From Cyclobacteriaceae bacterium (GTDB taxonomy: Bacteria > Bacteroidota > Bacteroidia > Cytophagales > Cyclobacteriaceae): a stretch of 64,000 bases of DNA. The DNA is taken from the NCBI GenBank assembly GCA_013141055.1, contig JABFRS010000001.1, positions 1,488,001 to 1,552,000 on the forward strand. Reading direction: 5' to 3'. A model generated the notes under the pieces. It did no database searches. It was not told the origin of the DNA and was given only the letters and a program-made list of their open reading frames with translations. Position numbers and translations under genes: made by a program. Positions 16,366-25,810 of the stretch are shown piece by piece. Within the stretch, counting starts at the first letter, position 1, and the number at the start of each line of letters is the position of its first letter.

Positions 16366-17556
16366 TCAGAAATTCTTCTTTTCCAGACTCGCATACAACT
16401 GACCATAGAGCTGAATACCGTAACTGAGAGAAAAGTAATTTGTTACAAGGCTTCGGGAAGGAGGCAATGAGCGTTGGGTCAGGGTTTGAATCGCCTCTTC
16501 ATAATCAACTTTATTAAGTTGAGATACCAAAAGACCACCGCTGCCTTTTGACAATATCTCCCTTACATCACCCCATCCATCGTTGGTAACAAATGGAACA
16601 TTCATCGCCATTAACTCTGCCATTTTTGTTGCTGAAGATCCTTTCTTGGAAAAAGATGGCTTTATAAAAAATACAGAAGCATTGGAAAGACTTAAATAAA
16701 GCGGCATCTCTTCCCTTCTGACTGAACGTGTGATAATCTCTTTTTTCCACTCCAACATGGAAAAGTCCGGAGCCTCAGAAGTCAGGATCAAAAATTTTGA
16801 TGAAGCAAATTTTTCGCGGAGTGAAGAATAGAACTCCATCATTTCATCCATCAGATACCATGTGCCCAGTGAGCCCACATAACATAAAACGAAATCGGAT
16901 TGCTCAATACCAAGGCTGGCTTGCAATTTCTGTTTGCTTTGAAGATCAATCTTATCCGGATTGAACAAATCTTCATCAACACAACATGGAATAATATGAA
17001 TGTTCCTGTTAAGATTCCAGGAGAGAATTTCCTTTTGGGCAGCATGAGTCAACGTGATGACTGCGTCGGCATGCTTTATAAATTCCTTTTCCCACGCTTT
17101 GAACTTGTTATAAATAATTCTGTAAAGAGGATTCCTCAGGTTCCACAATCCTCCCTCTACTCTTTCATCAGCCCAGAAGCCACGCATGTCAAAGAGAAAT
17201 GGAACGCCGAATTTCCTTTTAAGTCTGAGACCTACCAAGGCAGTAACATAGCTTCTGCAATGTACGAGTTGAAAGGGATTGGTCTTATGAAGTAATAACA
17301 CTTTTCTCCAAAGTGTATAAACATCCTTAAGGGTAGAGAATACCGGCGGCTTCCTGTGATATTCCAGGGGTAGCCATTTGATATTGGATTCTTTTACTTG
17401 TTGGAGAACTGCATCCAGATTTTGTGAACGCTCCTTTTTCTCAAAGGATATCAAGGTTATGGAATGTCGCTTTGCAAGTCCTTTCAAATATGGCAAAACC
17501 TGAGATTGCCCAAGGGGATCTGTCATGCCGTCATACGAAAGATAAAGGACGTTCAT
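16366..17556 (-). CDS. glycosyltransferase family 4 (GT-B)
   Basis: A 396-residue GT-B enzyme: N-terminal acceptor half starting MNVLYLSYDGMTDPLGQSQ, C-terminal GT1-type nucleotide-sugar domain (LCYVGSLGTWYLMDEM, then FFIKPSFSKKGSSATKMAELMAMNVPFVT). The donor sugar cannot be read from sequence. It is the last of the packed glycan genes, 19 bases after asnB. Confidence 0.85.
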   Translation of the reverse strand: MNVLYLSYDGMTDPLGQSQVLPYLKGLAKRHSITLISFEKKERSQNLDAVLQQVKESNIKWLPLEYHRKPPVFSTLKDVYTLWRKVLLLHKTNPFQLVHCRSYVTALVGLRLKRKFGVPFLFDMRGFWADERVEGGLWNLRNPLYRIIYNKFKAWEKEFIKHADAVITLTHAAQKEILSWNLNRNIHIIPCCVDEDLFNPDKIDLQSKQKLQASLGIEQSDFVLCYVGSLGTWYLMDEMMEFYSSLREKFASSKFLILTSEAPDFSMLEWKKEIITRSVRREEMPLYLSLSNASVFFIKPSFSKKGSSATKMAELMAMNVPFVTNDGWGDVREILSKGSGGLLVSQLNKVDYEEAIQTLTQRSLPPSRSLVTNYFSLSYGIQLYGQLYASLEKKNF

Positions 17557-17575
17557 TATTATGCCGAATGAAGAG

Positions 17576-19441
17576 TCAGGTATTCAATTTAAACCAACGC
17601 TGCAGAACGATCATTACCCACAGACGTTGGTAAAGATAATCCTTACCCTGATCAAATTGTCTGACTAATGATAGCACTTCATCAGCGTCGAACAAACCAG
17701 TCCCTTCAAGCACAGCCTTGTTTAAATAATCATCTATCAGATAACGAAGGTCACCCCTCAACCAGGATGTCATCGGTACACTGAAACCCCATTTGGGACG
17801 ATGAATTAAATCCTGGGGTAAATAATCTGCCAGCAATTCTTTGAGAAGCCATTTCGAAACGCCCTCAGTTCTTTTCATTGATTCCGGAAGAGCAAGAGCA
17901 AATTCGATCAGCATTTTATCAAGCAGAGGGCTTCTGCATTCAAGGCCATGGTACATGGAAGCACGATCAACCTTCACCAGCAAATCATCTTTAAGGTAAT
18001 ATTGAAGATCAAAGCGTGCCTGTTTCTCTGCAGTTGAGATTGTTCCGCTCAAAGCGCTATCAGAATAAACAAATGGATCAAACTCATTCTTATTTTTCAG
18101 CACCTTATCGCGTATCTCATGTTGAGAAAAAAAGTACTGCTCTTGTGAGAAGATGTGACTGCGGATCGAACCAATCTCAACAGGCTCCAGAATATGGGAA
18201 ATACGTTGAAGACGACTATTGGAGGTAGCGAATAAAAGCCTTGAAAGAACACTTCCAAAATTCTTAAAGAAAGGAAGCTCAAGTCTGTGCGCCCATTGAT
18301 ACGCTCCATATCCCTGAAACAATTCGTCGCCGCCATCACCTGTAAGCACCACCTTCACTTGCTTGCGGGCCATTTCGGATACCATCATCATAGGAATTGC
18401 TGAAGGATCGGCAAAGGGCTCGTCAAAATAGTTAAGGTAAGCAGGCAAGATCTCCATGGCTCGACGTTCTTCCATGATATACTCATGGTGATCCGTGCCA
18501 AGATGGTTTGCTACACGTCTGGCATATTCAGCCTCATCAAACTTTCGATCTTTAAAACCAATTGAAAAGGTTTTCATCTTCTGCGAACTTTGACGCGATG
18601 CCAGGGCGGTGATCAGAGATGAGTCGGTCCCACCGCTGAGAAATGATCCAATAGGAACATCCCCCACTAATCTTTTCTTTACTGCCTGATCCAGTATTTT
18701 CCTGAGGGATGCCTTTGCATTTACTGTGTCGATGTCAAGAAGGGGAATTTCCTCTCCCGTAATATTCCAGTATTTATTTACTTGAAAAGAATTATCAGCC
18801 TTTAGCCATCCAAAGTTAGCCGCGGGAAATTTATTTATGGACTTGAATATTGTGTCAGGCTCAGGAATGTAACCGAGATGGAGGAAGTGAGAAATAGAAG
18901 AGCGATTAATTGTTCCTGACCTCTCTATCAGGGGAATCTTTAGTAATGCTTTAATTTCCGAAGCAAAGGCAAAAAAGGAATCTGACTTAAAATAGAAGAG
19001 TGGCTTCTTTCCCATCCTATCACGAAGCAAGAATAGCTGGTGATCCTGATGATCATAGATAGCAAATGAAAACATGCCATCCAGATACTTTGCAATTCCG
19101 GCTCCGTAAATTTCAAATGCTTCGACTATAACCTCTGTATCAGAATTTGTTTTGAAAATCAGGCCATGATCCTGTATTAACTTATCACGGAGCTGCTTAT
19201 AGTTATAGATCTCTCCATTATAAACAATCACATACCTACCGGAGCTTGAATAAAATGGTTGATTTGCCTGTTCAGTTAAATCAATAATACTCAGTCGTGT
19301 ATGACCTAGTAGAACATTGGCTGAAGGATTGATGAATGTACCTTCCGCGTCAGGGCCACGTTGACGAAGAGTGCTCACCATGCCCTCAATAGAAGAAGCA
19401 TCAATAGCCGTATTGGAAAATATTCCTGCGATTCCGCACAT
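17576..19441 (-). CDS. asnB: asparagine synthase (glutamine-hydrolysing) family
   Basis: A 621-residue two-domain amidotransferase. The N-terminal Ntn domain begins MCGIAGIFS, so Cys2 is available after Met removal, with RGPDAEG, LGHTRLSIIDL and YNGEIYNY following. The C-terminal synthetase domain has the PP-loop FLSGGTDSSLITAL and VLTGDGGDELFQGYGAY. Both active sites look intact. The chemistry is ATP-dependent transfer of glutamine ammonia to a carboxylate. Embedded 3-20 bases from its neighbours in the polysaccharide series, it may amidate a uronic acid or other carboxylate rather than serve only asparagine supply. Confidence 0.9.
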   Translation of the reverse strand: MCGIAGIFSNTAIDASSIEGMVSTLRQRGPDAEGTFINPSANVLLGHTRLSIIDLTEQANQPFYSSSGRYVIVYNGEIYNYKQLRDKLIQDHGLIFKTNSDTEVIVEAFEIYGAGIAKYLDGMFSFAIYDHQDHQLFLLRDRMGKKPLFYFKSDSFFAFASEIKALLKIPLIERSGTINRSSISHFLHLGYIPEPDTIFKSINKFPAANFGWLKADNSFQVNKYWNITGEEIPLLDIDTVNAKASLRKILDQAVKKRLVGDVPIGSFLSGGTDSSLITALASRQSSQKMKTFSIGFKDRKFDEAEYARRVANHLGTDHHEYIMEERRAMEILPAYLNYFDEPFADPSAIPMMMVSEMARKQVKVVLTGDGGDELFQGYGAYQWAHRLELPFFKNFGSVLSRLLFATSNSRLQRISHILEPVEIGSIRSHIFSQEQYFFSQHEIRDKVLKNKNEFDPFVYSDSALSGTISTAEKQARFDLQYYLKDDLLVKVDRASMYHGLECRSPLLDKMLIEFALALPESMKRTEGVSKWLLKELLADYLPQDLIHRPKWGFSVPMTSWLRGDLRYLIDDYLNKAVLEGTGLFDADEVLSLVRQFDQGKDYLYQRLWVMIVLQRWFKLNT

Positions 19442-19444
19442 GTG

Positions 19445-20395
19445 TTAACGTGTTCCTTTTACAACGGCTACCTGATTCACTCCATCATAGGTTACCATCT
19501 GACCTGAAACATTGACCAATCCAAATTCTTTAAACCACTTTACAACCTCTTCCAGTTGCTGCGGCTGGTCAAAAGCTGGTGAAAACATATCAAAGGTATC
19601 GAGTACAACCCATTCATGCAGTTGTTCCGGACTTAAATTCTTCGGTAGCGTCCGATTAATATCACAAACGGGAAGAAATCTGGTTAGAAATCCGAGTCCA
19701 ATTCGATTCAAACCACGATACAGACGTATCAGACGATCAGCATTGGATTCAATGGTGTTCAGCAATTTTGTATGATCCCACTTTCGTGTAATGGGCCTCA
19801 GTAAATATTTAGCATGAATCTTAGTGTACCAGCCTTTGATCTGATAAAAATCCACTATGAGTGTTCCACCAGGTTTAACCATTTGAGTGAGACACTCAAC
19901 TGAGTGCTTTACATCTGGCGTATGCTGCAAAACTCCAAAGCAGAAAACTTTATCAAATTGAGCCGGCTCAAACGGAAGATCATAGATGCTAGCCTGAAAT
20001 AATCTTAATCGTGGATGCGGTCCATTGTTTCTGAAGTTTGCTTCTACCGCGTGAGAATAGTCAACACTGACCAGGTTCGCATTCGTATTATTCAAAACAA
20101 TACTTGAAAAACGACCCGCACCTGAACCTACTTCCAGAACATTCTGATGAGTCAAGTCTTCCTCATTCCATTTTGTCACTGCAAAAAAACGATCATGACT
20201 TTGCTTCTGACCGCTTTGAAATCTATCAAGCTGTGTTGTCTGAAATTTATTCCATTGAAACCCAAAGCTCTCTGAATAATTGGGTGTCTGATCACAATAG
20301 ATCACTTCGTTGAAAGAATTCAGGATCGTTCCTTTGCTTCCAACCAGTTCTTTCGATGTTATCCTGAATTTTTCGGTCTTATCTGCTAACAACAT
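19445..20395 (-). CDS. class I SAM-dependent methyltransferase
   Basis: A 316-residue protein with a Rossmann methyltransferase core: motif I VLEVGSGAGRFS near residue 87, acidic strand LVSVDYSHAV, then FDKVFCFGVLQHTPDV and MVKPGGTLIVDF. The C-terminal part (about 200-316) is less conserved. It lies in the glycan series, 3 bases before asnB, and probably methylates a sugar or lipid-linked intermediate; substrate unknown. Confidence 0.82.
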   Translation of the reverse strand: MLLADKTEKFRITSKELVGSKGTILNSFNEVIYCDQTPNYSESFGFQWNKFQTTQLDRFQSGQKQSHDRFFAVTKWNEEDLTHQNVLEVGSGAGRFSSIVLNNTNANLVSVDYSHAVEANFRNNGPHPRLRLFQASIYDLPFEPAQFDKVFCFGVLQHTPDVKHSVECLTQMVKPGGTLIVDFYQIKGWYTKIHAKYLLRPITRKWDHTKLLNTIESNADRLIRLYRGLNRIGLGFLTRFLPVCDINRTLPKNLSPEQLHEWVVLDTFDMFSPAFDQPQQLEEVVKWFKEFGLVNVSGQMVTYDGVNQVAVVKGTR

Positions 20396-20405
20396 TTTGA
20401 GCGGA

Positions 20406-21086
20406 TTAAGCCAGATCTGTGCTTTTATTCAGTTGATCCAATTGCTCAGGGGTATCAACTGTGAACCAATTCTTTGGATACACATTAGAGCAATAGAGTT
20501 GAGAGGAAAGAATAAGCTGCTGCCACACTTCATAAAAATCCTGAACGGGCCTGGTAAGTTTATTTATTTTCTTAAGATCAACAATCTGGATGCCGGAACA
20601 ATACATGTCAGAAGGTTTGTTGCGATTAAGTTCGATCACTTTATTCTTATCATGATGAATGTAGTCACCCTCGAGACCTGGCACCGGTAATACAGGAATA
20701 ACCATGCATGCGGGAGCATTGAATTTCTCATATTCCTTTTCAAGAAGATCAAAATCAAGATCTGTAACATTGTCTGCCGTAAGAACTACGACGGGTCCTT
20801 CAAGCTGACTCATCAATGAATTATAGATCCACCATGCATTTCCTTTGCCTTCCGTATTAATGACCGTGTCTACACCCAGGCCGATTACATGTTCAGCGAG
20901 TAAAGCGCCTTTATATCCTACCGTAATATGAATGTGATCCACATGCTGGATCAGTTTTCTGATACCATTTTCGATAAGAGTATATTCTCCATACCGGATC
21001 ATAGGCTTAGGAATATGGTCGGTCATGGTACGCATTCTTGTACCGCGACCAGCCGCCATGATCAAAGCATGTTTTAATTTACGCAT
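20406..21086 (-). CDS. sugar-nucleotide (NTP) transferase
   Basis: A 226-residue nucleotidyltransferase with the signature ALIMAAGRGTRMRTMTDHIPKPMI at the N-terminus (GxGTR-type loop and Lys of the KP motif) and VVLTADNVTD for metal binding. It activates a sugar 1-phosphate to an NDP-sugar; the base and sugar are not determined. It is 4 bases after the CapD-like gene, which suggests that the two act on the same nucleotide sugar. Confidence 0.82.
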   Translation of the reverse strand: MRKLKHALIMAAGRGTRMRTMTDHIPKPMIRYGEYTLIENGIRKLIQHVDHIHITVGYKGALLAEHVIGLGVDTVINTEGKGNAWWIYNSLMSQLEGPVVVLTADNVTDLDFDLLEKEYEKFNAPACMVIPVLPVPGLEGDYIHHDKNKVIELNRNKPSDMYCSGIQIVDLKKINKLTRPVQDFYEVWQQLILSSQLYCSNVYPKNWFTVDTPEQLDQLNKSTDLA

Positions 21087-21090
21087 ACTC

Positions 21091-22047
21091 TTATAAAAAC
21101 TCCTGCGAGGGGGGATTTGAAATCAATTGCTCAATCTCTTTTTCCGTAAGGCGGTTTGCATTTTCAGAAGACAATGCCACAGTTACCGGTGAAGCTACTT
21201 TCTCATTGAACGAAAGCAGAAAATGCCTGACTCCAGAAAAATTTAACTCTTGAGTAAATGGAATCTCCTGATCCCCAATCAGAAATTCATCAAGTCTTTC
21301 TCCCGGGCGGCCATCAATTTTTTCATAACGGCCTCCATATTTCTTTATCCATACCTCGAGGACATCCATGATCTGCGCTGACTTCATTTCACGTGAAAGG
21401 ACTTTTCCTTTGACAATTGAAATATTTTCAATGGCTGTTTTTACAAGTTCAACAGCTTCATGAACGGTAAAGAAAAATCTTCGCATTTCAGGTCCGGTCG
21501 TTCCAATTACTTTGGTATCATCGTGCATCCTTTTCCACAACGGCAGAACTGAACCCGTTGACCATGCAACGTTGCCATATCGAACACATGTAAACTGTGT
21601 GCTGGTCTTACTATTCATTGAACAGAACAATCGTTCCATCAACGCTTTTGTAAGTCCATACGTATTACGGACGGGTGGAGAAGCTTTATCTGTTGACACT
21701 CCCACTACGGTTTCCACGCCGCAGTCAATTGCAATACGGGCAACATTTTGAGAGCCTGTTACATTCACATCGATACACTCCATTGGGAATTTCTCTGAGA
21801 GGTCGACAAATTTGGTTGCTGCGGCATGCACAACGATTGACGGCTTGAATTCAACCATTACATCTTTCACCGAACCCGCATTCGTTACATCCAGCGGTAC
21901 CACTTCACATCCGGTGTATCCTTTAGCTTTGAAATTCTGTTTGTTATTCCTGGCACCCAGTATTACGTTGTAATTGTTCTTTAATGAAAGAGCAAGCTCA
22001 CGGCCTAAAAATCCTGTGCCTCCTGTGACCAAAAGTATTTTCTTCAT
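21091..22047 (-). CDS. CapD/PseB-like nucleotide-sugar dehydratase or epimerase
   Basis: A 318-residue extended short-chain dehydrogenase: NAD-binding TGGTGFLG at residues 8-15, VVHAAATKFVDLSE, the family motif GVSTDKASPP, and the catalytic pair in YGLTK. These are hallmarks of the soluble UDP-GlcNAc 4,6-dehydratase/5-epimerase class. It would make a 4-keto-6-deoxy sugar. It starts inside the preceding GT2 stop (overlap 22044-22047) and lacks the membrane N-terminus of long CapD proteins. Confidence 0.85.
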   Translation of the reverse strand: MKKILLVTGGTGFLGRELALSLKNNYNVILGARNNKQNFKAKGYTGCEVVPLDVTNAGSVKDVMVEFKPSIVVHAAATKFVDLSEKFPMECIDVNVTGSQNVARIAIDCGVETVVGVSTDKASPPVRNTYGLTKALMERLFCSMNSKTSTQFTCVRYGNVAWSTGSVLPLWKRMHDDTKVIGTTGPEMRRFFFTVHEAVELVKTAIENISIVKGKVLSREMKSAQIMDVLEVWIKKYGGRYEKIDGRPGERLDEFLIGDQEIPFTQELNFSGVRHFLLSFNEKVASPVTVALSSENANRLTEKEIEQLISNPPSQEFL

Positions 22048-22970
22048 TGCTTTGAAGTTCTATTAAACCCTGCAAGTAACTGAAAAAAATTCGAGTAGAA
22101 ACTTCTGGATTTTAGCACCATCCAATTTGAGGCAAAAGCCATTCTTAAATATTGGAAAGAAAGCTTCTTGTCAGTCTTCCCGGCAAGTCCAGCGAGAAAG
22201 ATGAACAACCCTGATTTCAGTTCTCCTAAGAATGGTTTATATACCGAATTCATTGATGGATCTGTTTCAACTTTTCTGATCAGAAACTCAACTCTGCTTT
22301 CAGCAGCCCGGAGATCAAGTTGATTCATTGTACGCTGGGCATGATGAAGAATTCCATTGTTTACTTTATTGATACGGCCCACGTTTTTAACGCTTGCCAG
22401 AACCCGCAGCCAATACTCATAATCCTCAGAACCGACCAGAACAGGAGTTTCATCCCATGATATGTTCCGATAAATCTCACGATCCATAAATACTCCTATG
22501 CAGGAAAGGAAGTTTCCTTTTGCTATTGCACGTATTGGATTATCCAATGAATTGAACTGATACTTATAAATGACTTCCCTCTTTGAATCAACGAGCTCAT
22601 ATAAATTATGAAAAAGCCTGACGTCGGGATGACTCATGGCATACTGATATGCATCCTTCAAATTATCCGGGTACATGAAATCATCGGAGTCGAGGAAGGT
22701 GACATATTTGCCATTTGCATTTTGCTGACCGGTATTTCTTGATTTGGCGCGCTCATAGTTTTTATCATGAACAATGAGTTTAAGTTTTCCGTCGCGGATG
22801 TATGGTTCAAGAAGTTTGGCTGTGTTATCCTGTGATGCGTTGTCGACAACAATGATTTCAAAATCCTGAAAAGACTGATCAAAAACTGTTTGAAGTGTGT
22901 TTAAAATAAAATCAGCCCTGTTATAAGTTGGGATGATAATAGAAAAGAAAACTTCTTTATGATGACTCAT
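22044..22970 (-). CDS. glycosyltransferase family 2 (GT-A)
   Basis: A 308-residue inverting GT-A enzyme: FSIIIPTYNRADFILNTLQT, IIVVDNASQDNT, and DXD-type TFLDSDDFMYPDNL. Start set at ATG 22970, two codons inside an alternative TTG start. Its stop overlaps the next gene by 4 bases. Confidence 0.88.
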   Translation of the reverse strand: MSHHKEVFFSIIIPTYNRADFILNTLQTVFDQSFQDFEIIVVDNASQDNTAKLLEPYIRDGKLKLIVHDKNYERAKSRNTGQQNANGKYVTFLDSDDFMYPDNLKDAYQYAMSHPDVRLFHNLYELVDSKREVIYKYQFNSLDNPIRAIAKGNFLSCIGVFMDREIYRNISWDETPVLVGSEDYEYWLRVLASVKNVGRINKVNNGILHHAQRTMNQLDLRAAESRVEFLIRKVETDPSMNSVYKPFLGELKSGLFIFLAGLAGKTDKKLSFQYLRMAFASNWMVLKSRSFYSNFFQLLAGFNRTSKQ

Positions 22971-22976
22971 TGCCAA

Positions 22977-24098
22977 CTATTCACCAGTTAAATAAAGTTT
23001 TTCAAGCCGGGTAGTCATTTGATCAATTGAAAATCTCTTTTCAACATAAACTCTGCCTTGTTCAATTAATCGCTTTGAAAGAGGGGGATCGTTTAACAAT
23101 CTACGAATATTAAAAGCAATCATTTCACTCTGCTTATAATCTACCACCAGCGCATTCACACCATTAACAATAAATTCATTGGCAATTCCTGATAATGTGA
23201 AAATTGAGGGGATACCTGCAGCAAGAGCTTCCACATAGGTTTGTCCAAATGCTTCACACTTTGAATCAATAGGTGCATGAATAAAGATATCAAAGCAGTG
23301 ATAAAGTGGCGCTACATCATTTTCAAATGGAATGATGGTTTGATTTGCATCAGGGATGGCAAGCATCATGGCAGCAATTTCTTTTTCAAAATCACCACCA
23401 GCGTTGGCGAGCACAAGGTGTGCATTTGGATATTCTTTTAAAATTTCCCGAAAGGCAGGTATGATAAATTGTATTCCCTTCCACTCGGTATGGCGCGCGA
23501 TGACACCCACTACCGGATGACTACCCTTGAGTTTATATTTTGATTTGAATTTCTCAATTGTTGTGTCTCTGGTTGAGAAATAGGCAAGATCAAATCCATG
23601 AGGAATGGATCTTATCTTATCCGAATGAACACCCTCAAGGTTTACTAACGTTTCATAGAGAGAATTAGAAGGTATAATAATATGTGTTGCAAGCTTATTA
23701 ATAAACCGATCTATATAAACTGCCTTAGGATAATACTGATGATGAAGGGTGGCGTGATGCCTGGTGTAAATTCTTCTTTTTATTCCGAGGAGTCGTGCTG
23801 CAAAAAGTCCGATCAGATTAGCATGATAAAGATGTGTGTGTACAACCTGAGGTTTTTCCCTTCTTAAAATTGAAAATACCTTGAAGAAAGCAAGGATCAT
23901 GGAAACCTTTCCCGCCAACGGAATATGAAATACCTTCAGATTCTTATCATGAAGAAATTGACTTAACTCCGTCTTCGATTGTCCTAATAAGATAAATGAA
24001 AGTTGTATGTTTTTTCTCACTAATCCATCAATCATCCATTCAAGCTGAAGCGACTTGTGGACGTGAGAGATAATGAATACAATTTTCAATTGATTCAT
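22977..24098 (-). CDS. glycosyltransferase family 4 (GT-B)
   Basis: A 373-residue GT-B enzyme with a retained EX7E motif (CEAFGQTYVEALAAGIPS) in the C-terminal nucleotide-sugar domain and an N-terminal half with VVHTHLYHANLIGLFAARLLG. It overlaps the FkbM-type gene by ATGA (24095-24098). Donor unknown. Confidence 0.88.
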   Translation of the reverse strand: MNQLKIVFIISHVHKSLQLEWMIDGLVRKNIQLSFILLGQSKTELSQFLHDKNLKVFHIPLAGKVSMILAFFKVFSILRREKPQVVHTHLYHANLIGLFAARLLGIKRRIYTRHHATLHHQYYPKAVYIDRFINKLATHIIIPSNSLYETLVNLEGVHSDKIRSIPHGFDLAYFSTRDTTIEKFKSKYKLKGSHPVVGVIARHTEWKGIQFIIPAFREILKEYPNAHLVLANAGGDFEKEIAAMMLAIPDANQTIIPFENDVAPLYHCFDIFIHAPIDSKCEAFGQTYVEALAAGIPSIFTLSGIANEFIVNGVNALVVDYKQSEMIAFNIRRLLNDPPLSKRLIEQGRVYVEKRFSIDQMTTRLEKLYLTGE

Positions 24099-24982
24099 GC
24101 TTGGGCCAATAGATCGAAATGCAAATTTTTAAAATCCGTTTTGTCAGAAATAACTGCTCCATTTCCTGTGTGAATGAAATCCTTATAACCCAACTCCATT
24201 AGATATTTTATAAGCTCATGAGCAGTGTCTCCCTGATAGCGGAGATTATCATCGTTGATCTCAACAAACAATATCGGATGATCTGCGGAAAGAATTTTTT
24301 TTGCCCCTTTTAAGACCTTTAACTCATAGCCCTCAACATCAATTTTAATCAGATCTATTGCCGTCCTCTCCCTTTGATCGAAAAAAAGATCCAGAGTAGT
24401 AATCGGTACCTTTTCACCGCTTGTTCCTGATTTGCCTATTCTGTTCCCACCAAGGTTCCCGGCGGTTCTTATCTCCATAACCGCTTCACCTTTTTGCTCA
24501 CCAAGCCCAAGATGATGAATAGAAATATTATCAAAGTGATTAAGCGCTAGATTTTCCTTCGCTCTGAAATAGTTTAATGGATCTGGTTCAAATCCAATCA
24601 CTGTAACATCGCGCTGCGCTGATCCCATGCGCATGCTTACATATCCAATATTGGCTCCGACATCAATGCATAAAAAACCAGGCTTTACAAGATTTAATAG
24701 CCGGTCATATGATCTGGACTCTTCATTATCATAACCAAAGTAAAGGCCGTGGCCTAAAAAATCACTGATGTCTGCTTTTAACTTTACACCAAACCTGTTG
24801 AACTTACGAAAGGAAGAGTGAGGATAGGTATAGCTATGAGGAACGATCTTATAAATCAACCTGTCCATCGAAACACCTTGTGTTTTCGCCACCAACCACT
24901 TTTCAAATAAATAGAATTTGAAAATGCTTCTTAGCTTATGAAGTATTCTTGTTTTGAGAGGTTGAGATTTATGATCCGTCAA
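24095..24982 (-). CDS. FkbM-family methyltransferase
   Basis: A 295-residue protein with the FkbM core: FLCIDVGANIGYVSMRMGS, IGFEPDPLNYFRAKENL and LIKIDVEGYELKVLKGAKKIL. Such enzymes O-methylate hydroxyl groups of sugars or polyketides. The start is uncertain: TTG at 24982 gives the full-length protein just after the preceding stop, while the first in-frame ATG (Met39) would shorten it by 38 residues of basic, helix-like sequence. Confidence 0.82.
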   Translation of the reverse strand: MTDHKSQPLKTRILHKLRSIFKFYLFEKWLVAKTQGVSMDRLIYKIVPHSYTYPHSSFRKFNRFGVKLKADISDFLGHGLYFGYDNEESRSYDRLLNLVKPGFLCIDVGANIGYVSMRMGSAQRDVTVIGFEPDPLNYFRAKENLALNHFDNISIHHLGLGEQKGEAVMEIRTAGNLGGNRIGKSGTSGEKVPITTLDLFFDQRERTAIDLIKIDVEGYELKVLKGAKKILSADHPILFVEINDDNLRYQGDTAHELIKYLMELGYKDFIHTGNGAVISDKTDFKNLHFDLLAQA

Positions 24983-25000
24983 TTCTATTACCGTTTGCTA

Positions 25001-25810
25001 CTAATTGTCAATGGATACCATTTTCAAAGAACTCCTGAGTTTAGAAATGCGTTCGGAGTTTATTTCCTTTCCAAAGTTCTTAAAGTTTTTCACAAGCCTC
25101 ATCTTTTCCTTGAGATTCCATTGCCTTGAATAGAAAGTTCTCCCGGAACCAATCTCCGACTGTGGATGATTTGAGTTTCCTCCAGCTTCCAAATGCGAGA
25201 CTGCCTTCATACATAAATGATGTGCATGCTCCATTACTTTGATATGTACGGCCGAAAGATCCTCAGAGCCGTCAAACCTGGAGGTTTCTGTAGCGATAAT
25301 ATTACCTGAATCAATTCCTGCATCGATCCACAAAACAGTATTTCCTATCAGATGAAATTCATTATTGGCAATACACCAATTCGTACAGTTTGGCCCGCCA
25401 TTCAGATACGGAGAGAGTCCGGTATGAAGATTGATGATCCCGATTTTTGCTTTTAATGACAATAGTTCATTTTTTATCAAAGATGTTCCTGAGACAATAA
25501 TCAGATCAGGATCCAAAGCACGTGTAAAGGCAAGCACCTGGCCATTGTTTATATCGGAGACCTTTAACTTGGTAACATCCGGAAATTGAGAAAAACTATG
25601 TTCATAAAAATCAAGCATTTCAACCCATGCCTTTGAGATACTACCCAACATGAGTTTCTCTATTACTTTTTCAAATACCCGGGATACTGTGATCTTTCGT
25701 TTTGGTAGCCTGTTCTCAATCACGATGCCAGTCAGCGGAAATAAAGCATGAATCTTATTGGAAAGGGCTTTTTGATTCGCTTCCCCATTGATCCACATAA
25801 CAATTTTCAT
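25001..25810 (-). CDS. formyltransferase-family protein
   Basis: A 269-residue protein with a formyl-transferase fold. The catalytic triad region is visible: Asn127 and His129 in IINLHTGLSPYLNGG, and Asp167 in WIDAGIDSG. It lacks the C-terminal tRNA-binding domain of methionyl-tRNA formyltransferase, so it probably formylates an amino sugar using 10-formyl-tetrahydrofolate. No sugar aminotransferase is in the window to make such a substrate. It overlaps the deacetylase gene by ATGA (25807-25810). Confidence 0.75.
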   Translation of the reverse strand: MKIVMWINGEANQKALSNKIHALFPLTGIVIENRLPKRKITVSRVFEKVIEKLMLGSISKAWVEMLDFYEHSFSQFPDVTKLKVSDINNGQVLAFTRALDPDLIIVSGTSLIKNELLSLKAKIGIINLHTGLSPYLNGGPNCTNWCIANNEFHLIGNTVLWIDAGIDSGNIIATETSRFDGSEDLSAVHIKVMEHAHHLCMKAVSHLEAGGNSNHPQSEIGSGRTFYSRQWNLKEKMRLVKNFKNFGKEINSERISKLRSSLKMVSIDN

